Positions 11,550 to 22,707 of a stretch of DNA of 64,000 nucleotides are shown one piece after another. The stretch is from Rhinopithecus roxellana. Its lineage: Eukaryota > Chordata > Mammalia > Primates > Cercopithecidae. The notes beneath the pieces are model-generated. The model worked only from the letters and a program-made list of their open reading frames with translations, did not search any database and was not told where the DNA came from. Made by a program: the position numbers and the translations under genes. The stretch covers positions 40,513,156-40,577,155 of the forward strand of contig NC_044568.1 in NCBI RefSeq assembly GCF_007565055.1, read 5' to 3'. The first letter of the stretch is position 1; the number at the start of each line of letters is the position of its first letter.

Positions 11550-11740
11550 GCTTATGTTCTCTTATTAACTGCAGGATTTTTTCAACTCACTTAACCTCTT
11601 TGATTCTCAGCTTCTTCATTTGTAAAATAGGTAATTATATTTACTTCTCAGAGTTACAATCAGGATTGAAATACACAACACATGTAGATATGGTTAATGA
11701 ACTCTTACATATTATGCACAGACTATCATCATCATTAACA
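11550..11740 (+). repeat. MIR relic
   Basis: 'ctcacttaacctctttgatt', 'tcttcatttgtaaaataggt' and 'caggattgaaatacacaaca' follow MIR order on the plus strand. Confidence 0.75.
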
Positions 11741-11788
11741 ACAACTTAATATGTACTGAGATGTATCTGCCCTAAGAACCATCATACG

Positions 11789-11821
11789 TACACACACACA
11801 CAAATACAACACACACACACA
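11789..11821 (+). repeat. Interrupted (CA)n microsatellite
   Basis: ACACACACACACA, then AATACA, then ACACACACACAC. Confidence 0.9.
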
Positions 11822-12170
11822 TTAATTTTGCGTAGCCACTATAAATATATCAGGCTGAAGAAAATTACATATAACTACATATGTGGATATTACTTTTTCT
11901 TCTAACAAAATTCCCAGCAGCAAGAGACATTGCTAGAAATGTACTGGCCCCTTGCTTAGGATTGACAAGACAGTATTGCAAGGACTCCAGCAGACACCAG
12001 GAATTAAACTGACAGAGCCATGTTAATTTCAAGCTTCATTAGAACTTGGGTAAGCATGTCTGCAGAGACCACCTGAGAGCAGGACACTCTTAGTCAAGCA
12101 TGCATTTACCGCTCATCAACTCTGCGCAGGAAGAATTTTACCACAGCAGTGACTCTCATTGTCACATGAA

Positions 12171-12323
12171 CTTCTTCCTTTGAATAGTTCAGATTTACTT
12201 TAGCAACTCAGTCCTGAACATTATCCCAAATTAAGATAATCCAACTAAAGATACTACATTTGCCAGACTGTACCAACCAATATTTTAAAATAATAAATAA
12301 TAAACTAACAGATGATAGATAAT

Positions 12324-12362
<39 letters not shown>

Positions 12363-12545
12363 TTCTTCCTTGGAATAATTCAGATTTACTTTAACAACTC
12401 AGTCTTGACCATTATCCCAAATAAAGATAATCCAACTAAAAATACTACATTTGCCAGACTGTACCAACCAATATTTTAAAATTATAAACTAACAGATAGA
12501 TTGATAGATAGACAATAGATATAGACAGATGATAGATGACTGATA
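12171..12545 (+). repeat. Local tandem duplication, period about 191 bp
   Basis: The copy at 12171-12361 (cttcttcctttgaatagttc...) recurs at 12362-12545 (cttcttccttggaataattc...). Both contain 'ctacatttgccagactgtac' followed by 'caaccaatattttaaaat' and run into GATA-type repeats. The copies differ at scattered single bases, so the duplication is not recent. It is not an interspersed repeat I know. Confidence 0.93.
12310..12361 (+). repeat. (GATA)n(GACA)n microsatellite
   Basis: GATAGATAGATAGATA followed by (GACA)5-6, at the junction of the two 191-bp copies. A degenerate GATA tract (about 12492-12552) ends the second copy. Confidence 0.95.
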
Positions 12546-13304
12546 GATCGATACTGACCAAGAGATAGATTGACCATGCCTAGCAAAGTCTTAGCTACTT
12601 CACTGTAGGCTAAGTAAGCTGTGGAAAATTCCATTGTTCAGTTTGTTCCAAATCAATGATTTCTTTAAAAAGGGCCTCTGAGAAAATGTACTTTCAACCA
12701 ATAAAGCTTAAACTAAACAGTGTTGGAGGCAAGTCATTAAACTTAACAGATATCGAGTGAAACAACTTCCTTAATGTGGAAAATTGTAATAATAAGGCAA
12801 AACCACAAGGAAAATTTAGACAATTTTTATTAGTCTTTCTTAAAGGCATCATAAATTATGTATTTTTAAAATAAAATTATGGAAATCACTTTTTGGCAAG
12901 TCCCTCTTAAATTCTCAAGTTAAAGGTACTCTTCATAAAAACCATCTAGACATTCAAGGATGTTATCAGGGAAAATATCTTTGTATGAGAAAATGGGGAA
13001 AGGCCTAGATAACCTTGGAAAACCATCAGCACACTATGCAATCTGATCCCAAATGAAGGAAAGTAGGAGGGGACATTGGGTAGAGGCATCCTAGACTGCC
13101 CTGTCATATGAAGTTTTGGCAAGGCCATTGGGGAGTCCTCAAGCCGAAGTCATCATCAAAGGAGTCCCACGTCTCCCTGGAATGGACCTGCCTTAGTGTC
13201 CTATCACACTCATTCATTGGCTGGGAGCAGCTGGTGGGAAACATCTGTTCACAGGAGCTGCCATTGATTTCAGAGCACAGTAACTGGTACCCTCAGTCAA
13301 TTAC
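12546..13304. other. Unique DNA
   Basis: No recognised repeat or gene. Confidence 0.55.
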
Positions 13305-13668
13305 TGTATTAGTCCATTCTCAACACTGCTGATAAAGACTTACCCAAGACTGGGTAGTTTATAAAGGAAAGAGGTTTATTGGACTCACAGTTCCACATGG
13401 CTGGGGAGTCTTCACAATCATAGCGGAAGGCAAAGGAGAAGAAAAGGCACGTCTTACATGACGACAGGCAAGAGAGCCTGTGCAGGAGAACTGCCCGTTA
13501 TAAAACCATCAGATCTTGTGAGTCTTATTCACTATCATGAGAACAGCACGTGAAAGACCCACCCCCACGATTCAGTTACCTAATACTGGCCCCTCCCATC
13601 ACACGTGGGAATTATGAGAGCTACAATTCAAGATGGGGTTTGGGTGGGGACACTGCCAAACCATATCC
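13305..13668 (-). mobile_element. MaLR solo LTR (MST/THE1 type), antisense
   Basis: Reads TGTATTAGTCCATTCTCAAC at its left and '...caaaccatatcc' at its right, the reverse complement of MST/THE1 ends. ATTAC (13300-13304) and ATAAC (13669-13673) fit a 5-bp target duplication with one change. Confidence 0.9.
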
Positions 13669-13673
13669 ATAAC

Positions 13674-14939
13674 ATAACTGTAGGGTACACTCTTATGGCT
13701 GTGACATGAGGTAAAATACAGGTTTCCATTTTTTATGAAAATTTTCTTTTTTATGTATTTTATCAATATGATGATTAATGTGGAAAGCAGTTAGATAGTA
13801 ATTAATAAATACAAAAAAAGAGGAAATATCTTAATTTCTCCAAATCTTCAGCTACTGAGTTTTGAAACGATGGTTCGGTGACTGAGTAAAATATCCTCTC
13901 CCAACATCTCTCCCAGCTCCTTCACAAGGAGAAGGGTTATTAAAATATTTTGTCAATGTCTGGAACACAAATTGGGCTGTGTTTATTAATGAACAGGTAA
14001 CTATTGCACTGAAGAGTAATTCACATGGGTGTACCGTATGCTTATTTTTCATTTCCTTCCTCAGTGTAAATTGGTAAATTGACTAAGAGACTCATCTCAG
14101 AGTATCTTTATCATTGTTTCATTCCCCCATGTATTGCGTCAACCCACAGAGTTGATAATAAGGTCCTGTGATCTAGATTTGGGATTCAGAGAAACTGGCA
14201 GTCTTGCATAAGCCTTAAACCTAAGACATATGCTCCAAAACTGCTTTCTCAAAATGCTGCTCTGAGGAGCACTGAGCCTTGCTCCAACCAGCAATGCAGA
14301 GGCACTTTGTTTTCACTTCATATAATTCATTGTATTCACTTCTTCTGCTGACGTTCAAAAAGAAGGAGACTCCTGAAGGCATAATCCATTGCAGTACTGA
14401 CCAAACTTAGTATCACCCAAAAGCTTCAAAAATAAATAATAAACAAATACAAAATTAAAATTGTTAATACAACATAAAAACCCAATCCATATTAAAATGT
14501 TGTTAGCTACCTAAGACCATCTGAGACCCAAGTCAGTTTGACCACCTATGTTACTACAATGTGAGAATTTCTAGCATTTTGATGAGTTGAGAATTAATTA
14601 CATAACTGATTTCTTATGTCTTTTTTTAGATATTATTTAAAATATCCATATCTAATCAGTAGAACTTTCAACACCAATCAGAGTAAAAGGTTGGTATTTA
14701 AATATGTTTATCCTCTAAACAGGTGTTTTCATTGACATCCTATGCCCTGATTCACAAATGTAAGATCAATATAAAATTGCAGATCTTGAGGAAAAGGAGA
14801 TTTTTAGGCTGGCAATGCACATGATAAATAGAAATACAATATTCACATATTAAAGCACAGTATTACCATAGGCCTTTCTTCATAGGGTACCCCCAATTCT
14901 AGTTGTATACAACAGCTTTATCAATTTACATAAGTGGCT
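13674..14939. other. Unique AT-rich DNA
   Basis: No recognised repeat or gene in this stretch. Confidence 0.5.
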
Positions 14940-15076
14940 CTATATATGTGTGTATCTATATATGCACACACACCAATATATGTATGTGTACATACATATT
15001 ACATATACACACAAATATATAACCATATTATATATATATTATACACACACACCTATATGTGTTACATTTACACACA
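14940..15076 (+). repeat. Mixed TA/TG/CA microsatellite
   Basis: Alternating tatata, tgtgtg and cacaca blocks, for example 'ttatatatatattatacaca'. Long alternating purine-pyrimidine DNA of this sort is often length-variable. Confidence 0.92.
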
Positions 15077-15121
15077 CTTCTTGATCTGCAGTCCAATGTT
15101 CTACCTCTGAGCTATACCCCC
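15077..15121 (-). pseudogene. 5' half of a tRNA-Cys(GCA), truncated relic
   Basis: Read on the minus strand from 15121, the sequence starts GGGGGTATAGCTCAGAGGTA and goes on through the D arm and an anticodon arm with GCA (plus-strand TGC at 15087-15089), ending just after CAGATCAAGA. From memory of tRNA-Cys(GCA) it covers about positions 1-45 with three or so changes. An A-box (TAGCTCAGAGG) is kept. The variable loop, T arm, B-box and 3' acceptor strand are absent and are replaced by CA/TG repeat. It is therefore not a working tRNA gene. It could be a 3'-truncated retropseudogene of the tailless kind or a gene fragment. Confidence 0.8.
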
Positions 15122-15517
15122 TCCTCACACCCACCTACATAAGTTGCTCACAGCAATGTCCTTGAAAGTAGTCATTTCAATGGTTAAGTTACCTTTTGTG
15201 ACAAGGCTAGAAATGCCTAGCAGTATCTGTAGCCCTTGTGACACTACTAAACTAGATTCCTCAGACCCTACATCAAAGTGAAAACATATGACTGAGTTTT
15301 GGCCAATGGAATATGTGTCACAGTTATATATGCCACTTCCAGGCCTAGACCCCTAAGACCAATATTGGCTGCTGGGGAGGCAGAAATGGGGTGGAAGGAG
15401 TCATGTGTGTAGCATTTGCTAATTTTCTATTATGTAAATACTTTCACCATGGCTAAATTCAAGGTACCAGTGTAACATCACTGACTGCGGAGTCAGGAGA
15501 AATGTATTAAAGCAGTG
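15122..15517. other. Mostly unassigned, possible old repeat
   Basis: 'gactgagttttggccaatgg' and 'gccacttccaggcctagacc' at 15287-15350 recall an old interspersed repeat family that I cannot name. A matching 3' part may lie at 16455-16600, on the far side of the MER2 insertion. Confidence 0.4.
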
Positions 15518-16125
15518 CAGTTGACCTTCTGTATCCGTGGGTTCCACATCCATAATGTCAACCAACTGAAAATAAATATATATCTTAAACCCCAAAAAAG
15601 GCCAGGCATGGTGGCTCAAGCCTGTAATCCTAGCACTTTGGGAGGCTAAGGCAGGCAGATTGCCTGATCTCAGGAGTTCCAGACCAGCCTTGGCAACATG
15701 GTGAAACCCCATCTCTACTAAAAATACAAAAAATTAGCCAGGCATGATGGTGAACGAACGCCTATAATCCCAGCTACTTGGGAGGCTGAGGCAGGACAAT
15801 TGCTTGAACCCGGGAGGCACAGGTTGTAGTCAGCCGAGATCACGCCGCTTCACTCCAACCTGGGCAACAGAGGAAGACTCTGTCTCAAAAAAAATAAACA
15901 AACAAAACTCTAAAAATACAAGAATTTAAAAATACAAATGAAAAAATACACTAAAATAATTTACATAACATTACACTGTATTAGATGACTTAAAGCGTAC
16001 AGGAGAATATGTGTAGCTTATATGCAAATACTATGCCATTTTATACATGAGATTCGAACATCTCTGGATTTTGATATTTGTGGGAGTCCTGGAACCAATT
16101 CCCCGCAGATAGCAAGGGATGACTG
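15518..16125 (-). mobile_element. MER2 DNA transposon, antisense, split by an Alu
   Basis: Left end CAGTTGACCTTCTGTATCCG at 15518 and right end 'agcaagggatgactg' at 16125 followed by TA. Right-half pieces such as 'tacactgtattagatgactt' and 'atgcaaatactatgccattt' are the reverse of the MER2 core. The Alu at 15600-15907 separates the two halves, so the Alu came later. Confidence 0.88.
15600..15907 (+). mobile_element. AluS inside MER2
   Basis: Full-length Alu from GGCCAGGCATGGTGGCTCAA to an A-rich tail (aaaaaaaataaacaaacaaa). It contains an added 'cgaa' in 'gtgaacgaacgcc' at about 15752. It is inserted into the MER2 copy. Confidence 0.93.
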
Positions 16126-17661
16126 TATTTCTGCCCTGCAGATACAATAGATGTAAATAACCTGAAGACCATAGATAACAGCAAAATATAGTAATAGAAT
16201 TAGGAAATGCTGCTTTGTTTTTAATGTGATTTATTATTCATATCTATATAATTTAATTTTTCATAATGGTCATATTTTAAAACCAGCTCACAAATTTCCT
16301 AAAAATTTAGCAATTGGCTCTCACAAGCCGGCAGAGCCAGCTCCAGCATGTCACTGCTAAGGTCTTTCATGTCACACTGCACACACTCTTTTCTTTTCCT
16401 GTTTCCTAATCAGACCCCTGCCACGCCGCAGTTTAGGGGTCCACAGAACCATTAGGAGACCCTGGTCCCTGGCTGACTTCATGGAGCAGTTCCCCCTTTC
16501 TTCTGATCCTCCTGACCCACAGTGGGTTGAGAGTAAGAAACCACACTCCCTGTGTTATGATACTTGATTGTGGGGCTATCTGTTGCTGCAGCTGGTACCC
16601 CAAAAAATGAATTCTTTCATTTATTGGTTTTCATGTTTGATTAATCTTCAAACCCAGCTGAGAATGTTTGGTGAAATATAGATTCCTGGATCCCTGCTGA
16701 TTAAGAATCTCCAGTACTTTGGGGTTGGAAAGACTCCCTGATCATCAGTCAGGCTCAGGAACTAGTGATGCAGTTAGTCCCACCTCTCCCTAGTTGTTTT
16801 CACTAAAGCGTCCTACAGCTTTGCAGAAGGAAGGAATTATCTAAGACATATAGGTCATAATTAGAATAAGCCAATTTCAAATTTGAAATTTGTTCAAAAT
16901 TTCTTTCATCTTCAATATTTATTCAAATTCAATATTTTGTTTCATAGTAAATCTGTGTTTTTGCTGTAATAGGTTTCTTGACTTCCTCCCTTTTCCTTTC
17001 AAAACCTGTGAAGTAAAACTGATGCTTCAGAGAGACGCCTTGTGGTGCTAGGTTTTGAGAACCATATCATTATTCCACCTCCCTTTGGAGGTACCCCCAG
17101 TAAACAGTTAACCGAACTCTGCTTAAACACTTCTAGAGATGGGGGGCTTTTTATTACTCCAGGCAAGCATCCCTTCCCATTATTAAATACCTCTCAATAT
17201 CTGAGAGCTCTTCCTCATAATGACCTAAAATCTAAATTTGTTATTTCAAGGAATCAGGTTTGCTCCTTTTGCCCACAAAAAGCAAATCAAATTTCTACCC
17301 ATATGACAGTCTTTCATCCTACAGGACAGTTATCATGATTTGTCACTTCTGATTATTCAGTTCCACAATCCTAATATGGTCAAGATCATAGAGAAACAAA
17401 GAGAGGGAGCCACTCTGTCTGCTAAAGGAAACTCAAAAGAGTATTTACAGGAAACATTTAGACTTGGCCTTATAGTAAAAGGGCAAGTTTGAAAGGCAAA
17501 AAGGGAAGCAAATGCTAGAGGAGAAAATTATCTGAGCAAGGTTTAGGAAACGATTTGATATGTTCAAGATTAACAAGATAGTGAGTTATGACATATATAG
17601 TAGACAGAAAATGGTGAGAAAAGTTGCAAAGATTAAAAGGTCTGTTTTCTTGCTGCAACAG
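16126..17661. other. Mostly unique DNA
   Basis: At 16240-16600 there are traces of old repeats ('ccggcagagccagctccagc', 'ccctggctgacttcatggag') that I cannot assign. An open frame of 98 codons at 17042-17338 has no recognised domain and is probably chance. Confidence 0.45.
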
Positions 17662-18022
17662 TGACATGGTTTGCTTCTGTGTCCCCACCCGAATCTCATC
17701 TCGAATTTTATTCCCTATGTTGAGGGAAGGAGGTGATGATTGGATCATGGGGGCGGTTTCCTCCATGCTGTTCTCATGATAGTGAATGAGTTCTCATGAG
17801 ATCTTACAGTTTTATAAGCATTTGACAGTTCCTGTTTCACACCCTCATACCCTCTGCTGCCGCCTTGTGAAGAAGGTGCTTGCTTCCCCCTCCCGCCATG
17901 ATTGTAAGTTTCCCGAGGCCTCTCCAGCCATGCAGAACTGTGAGTCAATTAAACCTCCTTTGTTTATAAATTATCCAGTCTCGGGTAGTATCTTTATAGC
18001 AGTGTGAGAATGAACTAATACA
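17662..18022 (+). mobile_element. MaLR solo LTR (MSTA type) with perfect TSD
   Basis: Starts TGACATGGTTTGCTTCTGTG and ends near 'gaatgaactaataca'. Flanked by perfect 5-bp repeats AACAG at 17657-17661 and 18023-18027. 'agtcaattaaacctc' and 'atagcagtgtgagaa' are typical of MST LTRs. Confidence 0.95.
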
Positions 18023-18029
18023 AACAGCA

Positions 18030-18158
18030 ACATCACCATCACCCGGGAAACTTTTAGAAACAAAAAATTTCCAGGCCTTACCCTACACTTACTGAATCAG
18101 AATCTGCATTTTTGCAAGATTCCCATGTGATTAGTATGCACATTAAGACTGAAAAGCA
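18030..18158 (+). repeat. MER5A-like relic
   Basis: 'aaatttccaggccttaccct', 'actgaatcagaatctgcatt' and 'gattcccatgtgattagtat' follow MER5A order. The terminal repeats are worn. Confidence 0.65.
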
Positions 18159-19724
18159 AGGAAGTAATAATAAACAATCTACATAGAGACTCATCAAATG
18201 CTCTGGCACTCAAGAGAGGAGATGGAAAAAGAAAATTTGATATTACAAATACAAACAAAATCCACAAGTTGCCGCCATGGGAAAAATGATAACTTTTTCA
18301 GTTTACCATTGTTTTCATCTTTTATTACATATGAAGTATATACTATAATATTTTCAGTGCTTACAGTCTCTAAAGGTTTTGGCCTAGCTCTTTTGTTATA
18401 TCTAAGACTTTGAATTTTAACTTGTAGGGAATGAGAAATCATTCAGAGAATGACATAGTCACATGTGAATTTTAGGACCTTCCCTCAGGTATGGAAAGTG
18501 AGAGTAGGAAGAATGATGTTTCCAGCATACTGTTAGTTTTGTGCAGTTCTGTTTGATCCATAATTGCCTGGAAATACAGCATTGTGCATAAATGCTCCTT
18601 CACTTTTCTGTTGTAAATAACTTATTTCTTTTAAAAACAATCTGAACCATCTCCTCTTTTGAATACACTCACATCTACTTTGACCCTAAAGATTCCTTTG
18701 TCCTTCTGACTGTATTCAGAGTTATAATGCTAATCCTCATTTCAAATTCAAATAGGCCTTTGTTTGTAGGGCAAAGATGTCATTGAATCTGTCAATCTCT
18801 GGCCCAGCATGGTCTACTCTATGAGGAGACATTGGCTGGTATAACATGAGAACTCTGGATCTGATGAGAATGCTTTTTCCTCTGTGATGTCCTGGACCCC
18901 AGAGGGTTAGAAATAATGCAAGTCTAAATATTTCTAGATAACTGCAGATCCACAACCATTTCTGTTGGTTAATGGAAAGAGATAAGTCAGGGAGAGAGAT
19001 CAGGAGAGACGCAGTGACGGACCTGTATTACTACTCATGCCCAGTGTGTCCATGGGGCACATCCTTTCCCCATCTTCAGCCACTGTGGTTTAAGAGGAGC
19101 TCCCTCCTTTGCCATTCCTGTGGGACACAGAAGGGGGTGGTCCTGCCAGTAAGGACACAGCATCAACCCTGCCCAGTGATAGCTTCAGGATGGACATGAA
19201 CCAAGCTGAACGAATGAAAACCAGTGTCTAGAACTTCTTCAGGAATCATCAAGGAAAAGAAAGTCCTTCCACTTTACATTAGAATTGCTAAATTCCATTC
19301 ATACATCCCTAGAGCTGTTAGTGGCTATTTTTGCTCCACCATGCCACGTCCACATAACCATAAATTGCCCACAGAAGAAAGCAGAACATAAAGATGGAAA
19401 AAACAGATTGCCAATAACATTATGAAGTCCTGCCTACTTCCATCATGCATGAAATCTAACCTAAACTTGAACTACACTATTTATAAGCCAATCCATTCCC
19501 TTTTAGCTTAAGCAAGAGCAAATCTGATATATAGTATTTGCCACCAAGAAAAATATTTACTAAAATAAAGTAAAAACAAAAAATGGGGTGGTGGAGCAGA
19601 ATGTACTCAGGCAAATGACGTGGATAGAGTTTGAAGCCCCTGTCCCTTTGTCACAGAAGCAGCAACAGGCCTATTGGGGCAGGATGTAAAATTTAGGCAA
19701 TATTTAGGATGATTAAAGGTTGGC
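18159..19724. other. Unique DNA
   Basis: No recognised repeat. Short open frames on both strands show no known domain. Confidence 0.5.
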
Positions 19725-19945
19725 ATCTAGAGTGGACTTCCTGGGTTCAAAGCCTGCCTCACTAGTAAGTTGAGCGATGCCAGGCAAGTCATTTGACCCT
19801 ACCATGCCTCTGTTTCTTCATCTGTAACTTGGGGTGAGTGATGGAACCTACTCAATAGAGTTGATAAATTAAGTGAGGTAATAACAGGAAGCGTTTAGAG
19901 GGACTGGCCCTGAGTAAGCATAATTGTGATGGCTATCATTATTTT
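19725..19945 (+). repeat. MIR, nearly complete
   Basis: 'tgggttcaaagcctgcctca', 'ggcaagtcatttgaccctac', 'ctgtttcttcatctgtaact' and 'gagtaagcataattg' give the MIR order from the tRNA-related head through the core to the tail. Confidence 0.85.
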
Positions 19946-20287
19946 TAAGCCCTCCCTTCTTACCTTCCTTCTTTCCTAAGTCCAACATTTATTCTTCTAC
20001 AGCAGAGAATTCACAGTGCTTAGGAACTGAAGATGGACGCCCCTAAGTCTGGCCCTCAGATATCGCAGTCTGATGCAGAAGACCTCACACCTCATTATGA
20101 ATCTGGGATTACATGCCACATGCGCAATGATTAGGCAGCAGGAACTAAGAACCAGATTTCTCCCCCAGCCCCAGTCTGGTTAAGGAAGATTTATGGAAAG
20201 GTATCACTCAGGACATACACTATAGTCACTGTAGGGCATGGTGGTGATGTTGTGGGAAAATGCCTCCTTAAGGAGATTTGTAGAAAC
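19946..20287. other. Unique DNA before the L1
   Basis: No feature recognised. Confidence 0.5.
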
Positions 20288-20298
20288 ATCCCATATTG

Positions 20299-21626
20299 GT
20301 TGCTGGCAAGATGGCCAAATAGGCACAGTTCCTGTCTGCAGCTTCCAGTGAGATCAATGCAGAAAGCGGGTGATTTCTCCATTTCCAACTGAGGTAGCTG
20401 GCTCTTCTCATTGGGACTAGTTACACAGTGAGTGCAGCCCACAGAAGGCAAGCAGAAGCAGGGTGGGGCATTGCCTCACCCGAGAAGTGCAAGGGGTCAG
20501 GGAACTCCCTCCCCTAGACAAGGAAAGCCATGAGAGAGACTGCCGTGAGAAACTGTGCACTCCAGCCCAGATACTATACTTTTCTCATGGTCTTCCGAAC
20601 CCACGGACTAGGAGATTCCCTGGGGTGCCTAGGCCACCAGTACTCTGGGTTTCAAGTACAAAACTGGGTGGCTGTTAGGGCAGACACTGAGCTAGTTGCA
20701 GGAGTTTTTTTTTTCATACCCCAGTGGTACCTGGAATGCCAGTGAGACAGAACCGTTCACACCCTTGGAAAGGGGGCTGAAGCCAGGGAGCCAAGTGGTC
20801 TAGCTCAGTGGATCCCACCCCCACGGAGCCCAGCAAGCTAAAATCCACAGGCTTGAAATTCTCACTGCCAGGAGAGCAGTCTGAAGTCGACATGGGATGC
20901 TCCAGCTTGGTGGCGGGAGGGGCGTCCACCATTACTGAGGCTTGAGTAGGCGGTTTTCCCCTCACAGTGTAAAGAAAGCCTCCAGGAAGTTCAAACTGCC
21001 ACAGCTTGGCAAAGCTGTTATAGCCAGACTGCTCTCTAGATTCCTCCTCTCTGCGTAGGGCATCTCTGAAAGGCAGCAGCCCCTGTCAGGGGCTTACAGA
21101 TAAAATTCCCATCTCCCTGGGACAGAGCACCTGGGGAAAAGGGAGGCTGTGGGCGCAGCTTCAGCAGACTTTAACATTCTTGCCTGCCAGCTCTGAAGAG
21201 AGCAGCAGATCTCCCAGCACAGTGTTCGAGCTCTGCTAAGGGACAGTTTGCCTCCTCAAGTGGGCCCCTGACTCCTGTGCCTCCTGACTGGGAGATACCT
21301 TCCAGCAGGAGTCGACAGACACCTCATAGAAGAGAGCTCCAGCTGGCATCTGGCGGGTGTCCCTCTAGGAAGAAGCTTCCAGAGGAAGGAACAGGCGACA
21401 ATCTTTGCTGATCTGCAGCCTCCACTGGAGACACCCAGGTAAACAGGGTCTGGAGTGGACCTCCAGCAAATTCCAACAGACCTGCAGCAAAGAAGCCTGA
21501 CTGTTAGAAGGAAAACTAACAAACAGAAATAGCATCAACAATAGCATCAACAAAAAGGACGTACACACAGAAACCCCATCCGAAGGTCACCAACATCAAA
21601 GACTAAAGGTAGATAAGTCCATGAAA
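20299..21626 (+). promoter_or_regulatory. L1 5' UTR (internal promoter region)
   Basis: About 1.3 kb upstream of ORF1. It holds a YY1-type site at 20307-20316 and moderately GC-rich sequence such as 'gaggggcgtccaccattact' around 20917-20936. In complete L1s this region drives transcription from its first base. Here most CpGs appear lost by decay, so present activity is doubtful. Confidence 0.75.
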
Positions 21627-22644
21627 ATGAGGAAAAAACAGTGCAAAAAGGCTGAAAATTCCAAAAACCAGAACACCTCTTCTCCTCGAAAAAAATCACA
21701 ACTCCTTGCCAACAAGGGAACAAAACTGGATGGAGAATGAGTTTGACAAATTGACAGAAGTAGGCTTCAGAAGGTGGGTAATAACAAACTCCTCTGAGCT
21801 AAAGTAAAGGACCATGTTCTAACCCAATGCAAGGAAGCTAAGAACCTTTAAAAAAGGTTAGAGGAATTGCTAACTAGAATAACCAGACTAGAGAAGAACA
21901 TAAATGACCTGATGGAGCTGAAAAACACAGCATGAGAACTTCATGAAGCATACACAAGTATCAATAGCTAGATCCATCAAGTGGAAGAAAGAATATCAGA
22001 AATTGAAATCAACTTAATGAAATAAAGCAGGAAGACAAGATTAGAGAAAAAAGAATGAAAAGGAACGAACAAATCCTCCAAGAAATATGTGACTATATGA
22101 AGAGACCAAACCTACGTTTGATTTGTGTACCTGAAAATGACGGGAAGAAGAGAACCAAGTTGGAAAACCCTCTTCAGTGTATTTTCCAGAAGAACTTCCC
22201 CAACCTAGGAAGACAGGCCAACATTCAAATTCAGGAAATACAGAGAACACCACAAAAACACTCCTTGAGAAAAGCAACCCCAAGACACATAATTGTCAAA
22301 TTCAACAAGGTTGAAATGAAGGAAAAAATGTTAAGTGCAGCCAAAGAGAAAGGTTGGGTTACCCACAAAGGGAAGCCCATCAGACTAACAGCAGATCTCT
22401 CAGCAGAAACCTTACCAGTCAGAAGAGAGTGGGGGCCAATATTCAACATTCTTAAAAGAATTTTCAACCCAGAATTTCATACCCAGCCAAACTTGGCTTC
22501 ATAAGCGAAAGAGAAATACAGACAAGCAAATGCTGAGAGATTTTGTCACTACCAGGCCTGCCTTACAAGAGCTCCTGAAGGAAGCACTAAATATGGAAAG
22601 GAAAAAACCGGTACCAGCCACTGCAAAAAAATACCAAATTGTAA
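21627..22644 (+). pseudogene. L1 ORF1 (RNA-binding protein), broken
   Basis: In intact L1, ORF1p is a trimeric nucleic-acid chaperone of about 338 residues with coiled coil, RRM and C-terminal domain that coats L1 RNA in the cytoplasm. Here the first frame opens at ATGAGGAAAAAACAG (21627) and stops after 37 codons at TGA 21738-21740, after a one-base shift near 21690. The longest remaining piece (22055-22504, 149 codons) covers the RRM and much of the C-terminal domain, with RHIIVKF and RLTADLSAETL recognisable. A small deletion near 22455 shifts the frame and ends it early. The L1 family's usual ORF1 end is at TAA 22642-22644. Confidence 0.93.
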
Positions 22645-22707
22645 AGACCATCAACACTATGAAGAAACTGCATCAACTAATGGGCAAAATAACTAGCTAG
22701 CATTATA

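Noticed and set aside
12171..12545. CRISPR-like repeat spacing
   Set aside because: Only two long copies; a local tandem duplication in mammalian DNA, not a repeat-spacer array.
17042..17338. 98-codon frame in unique DNA
   Set aside because: No domain, homologue, splice site or promoter signal recognised; length is within chance for this composition.
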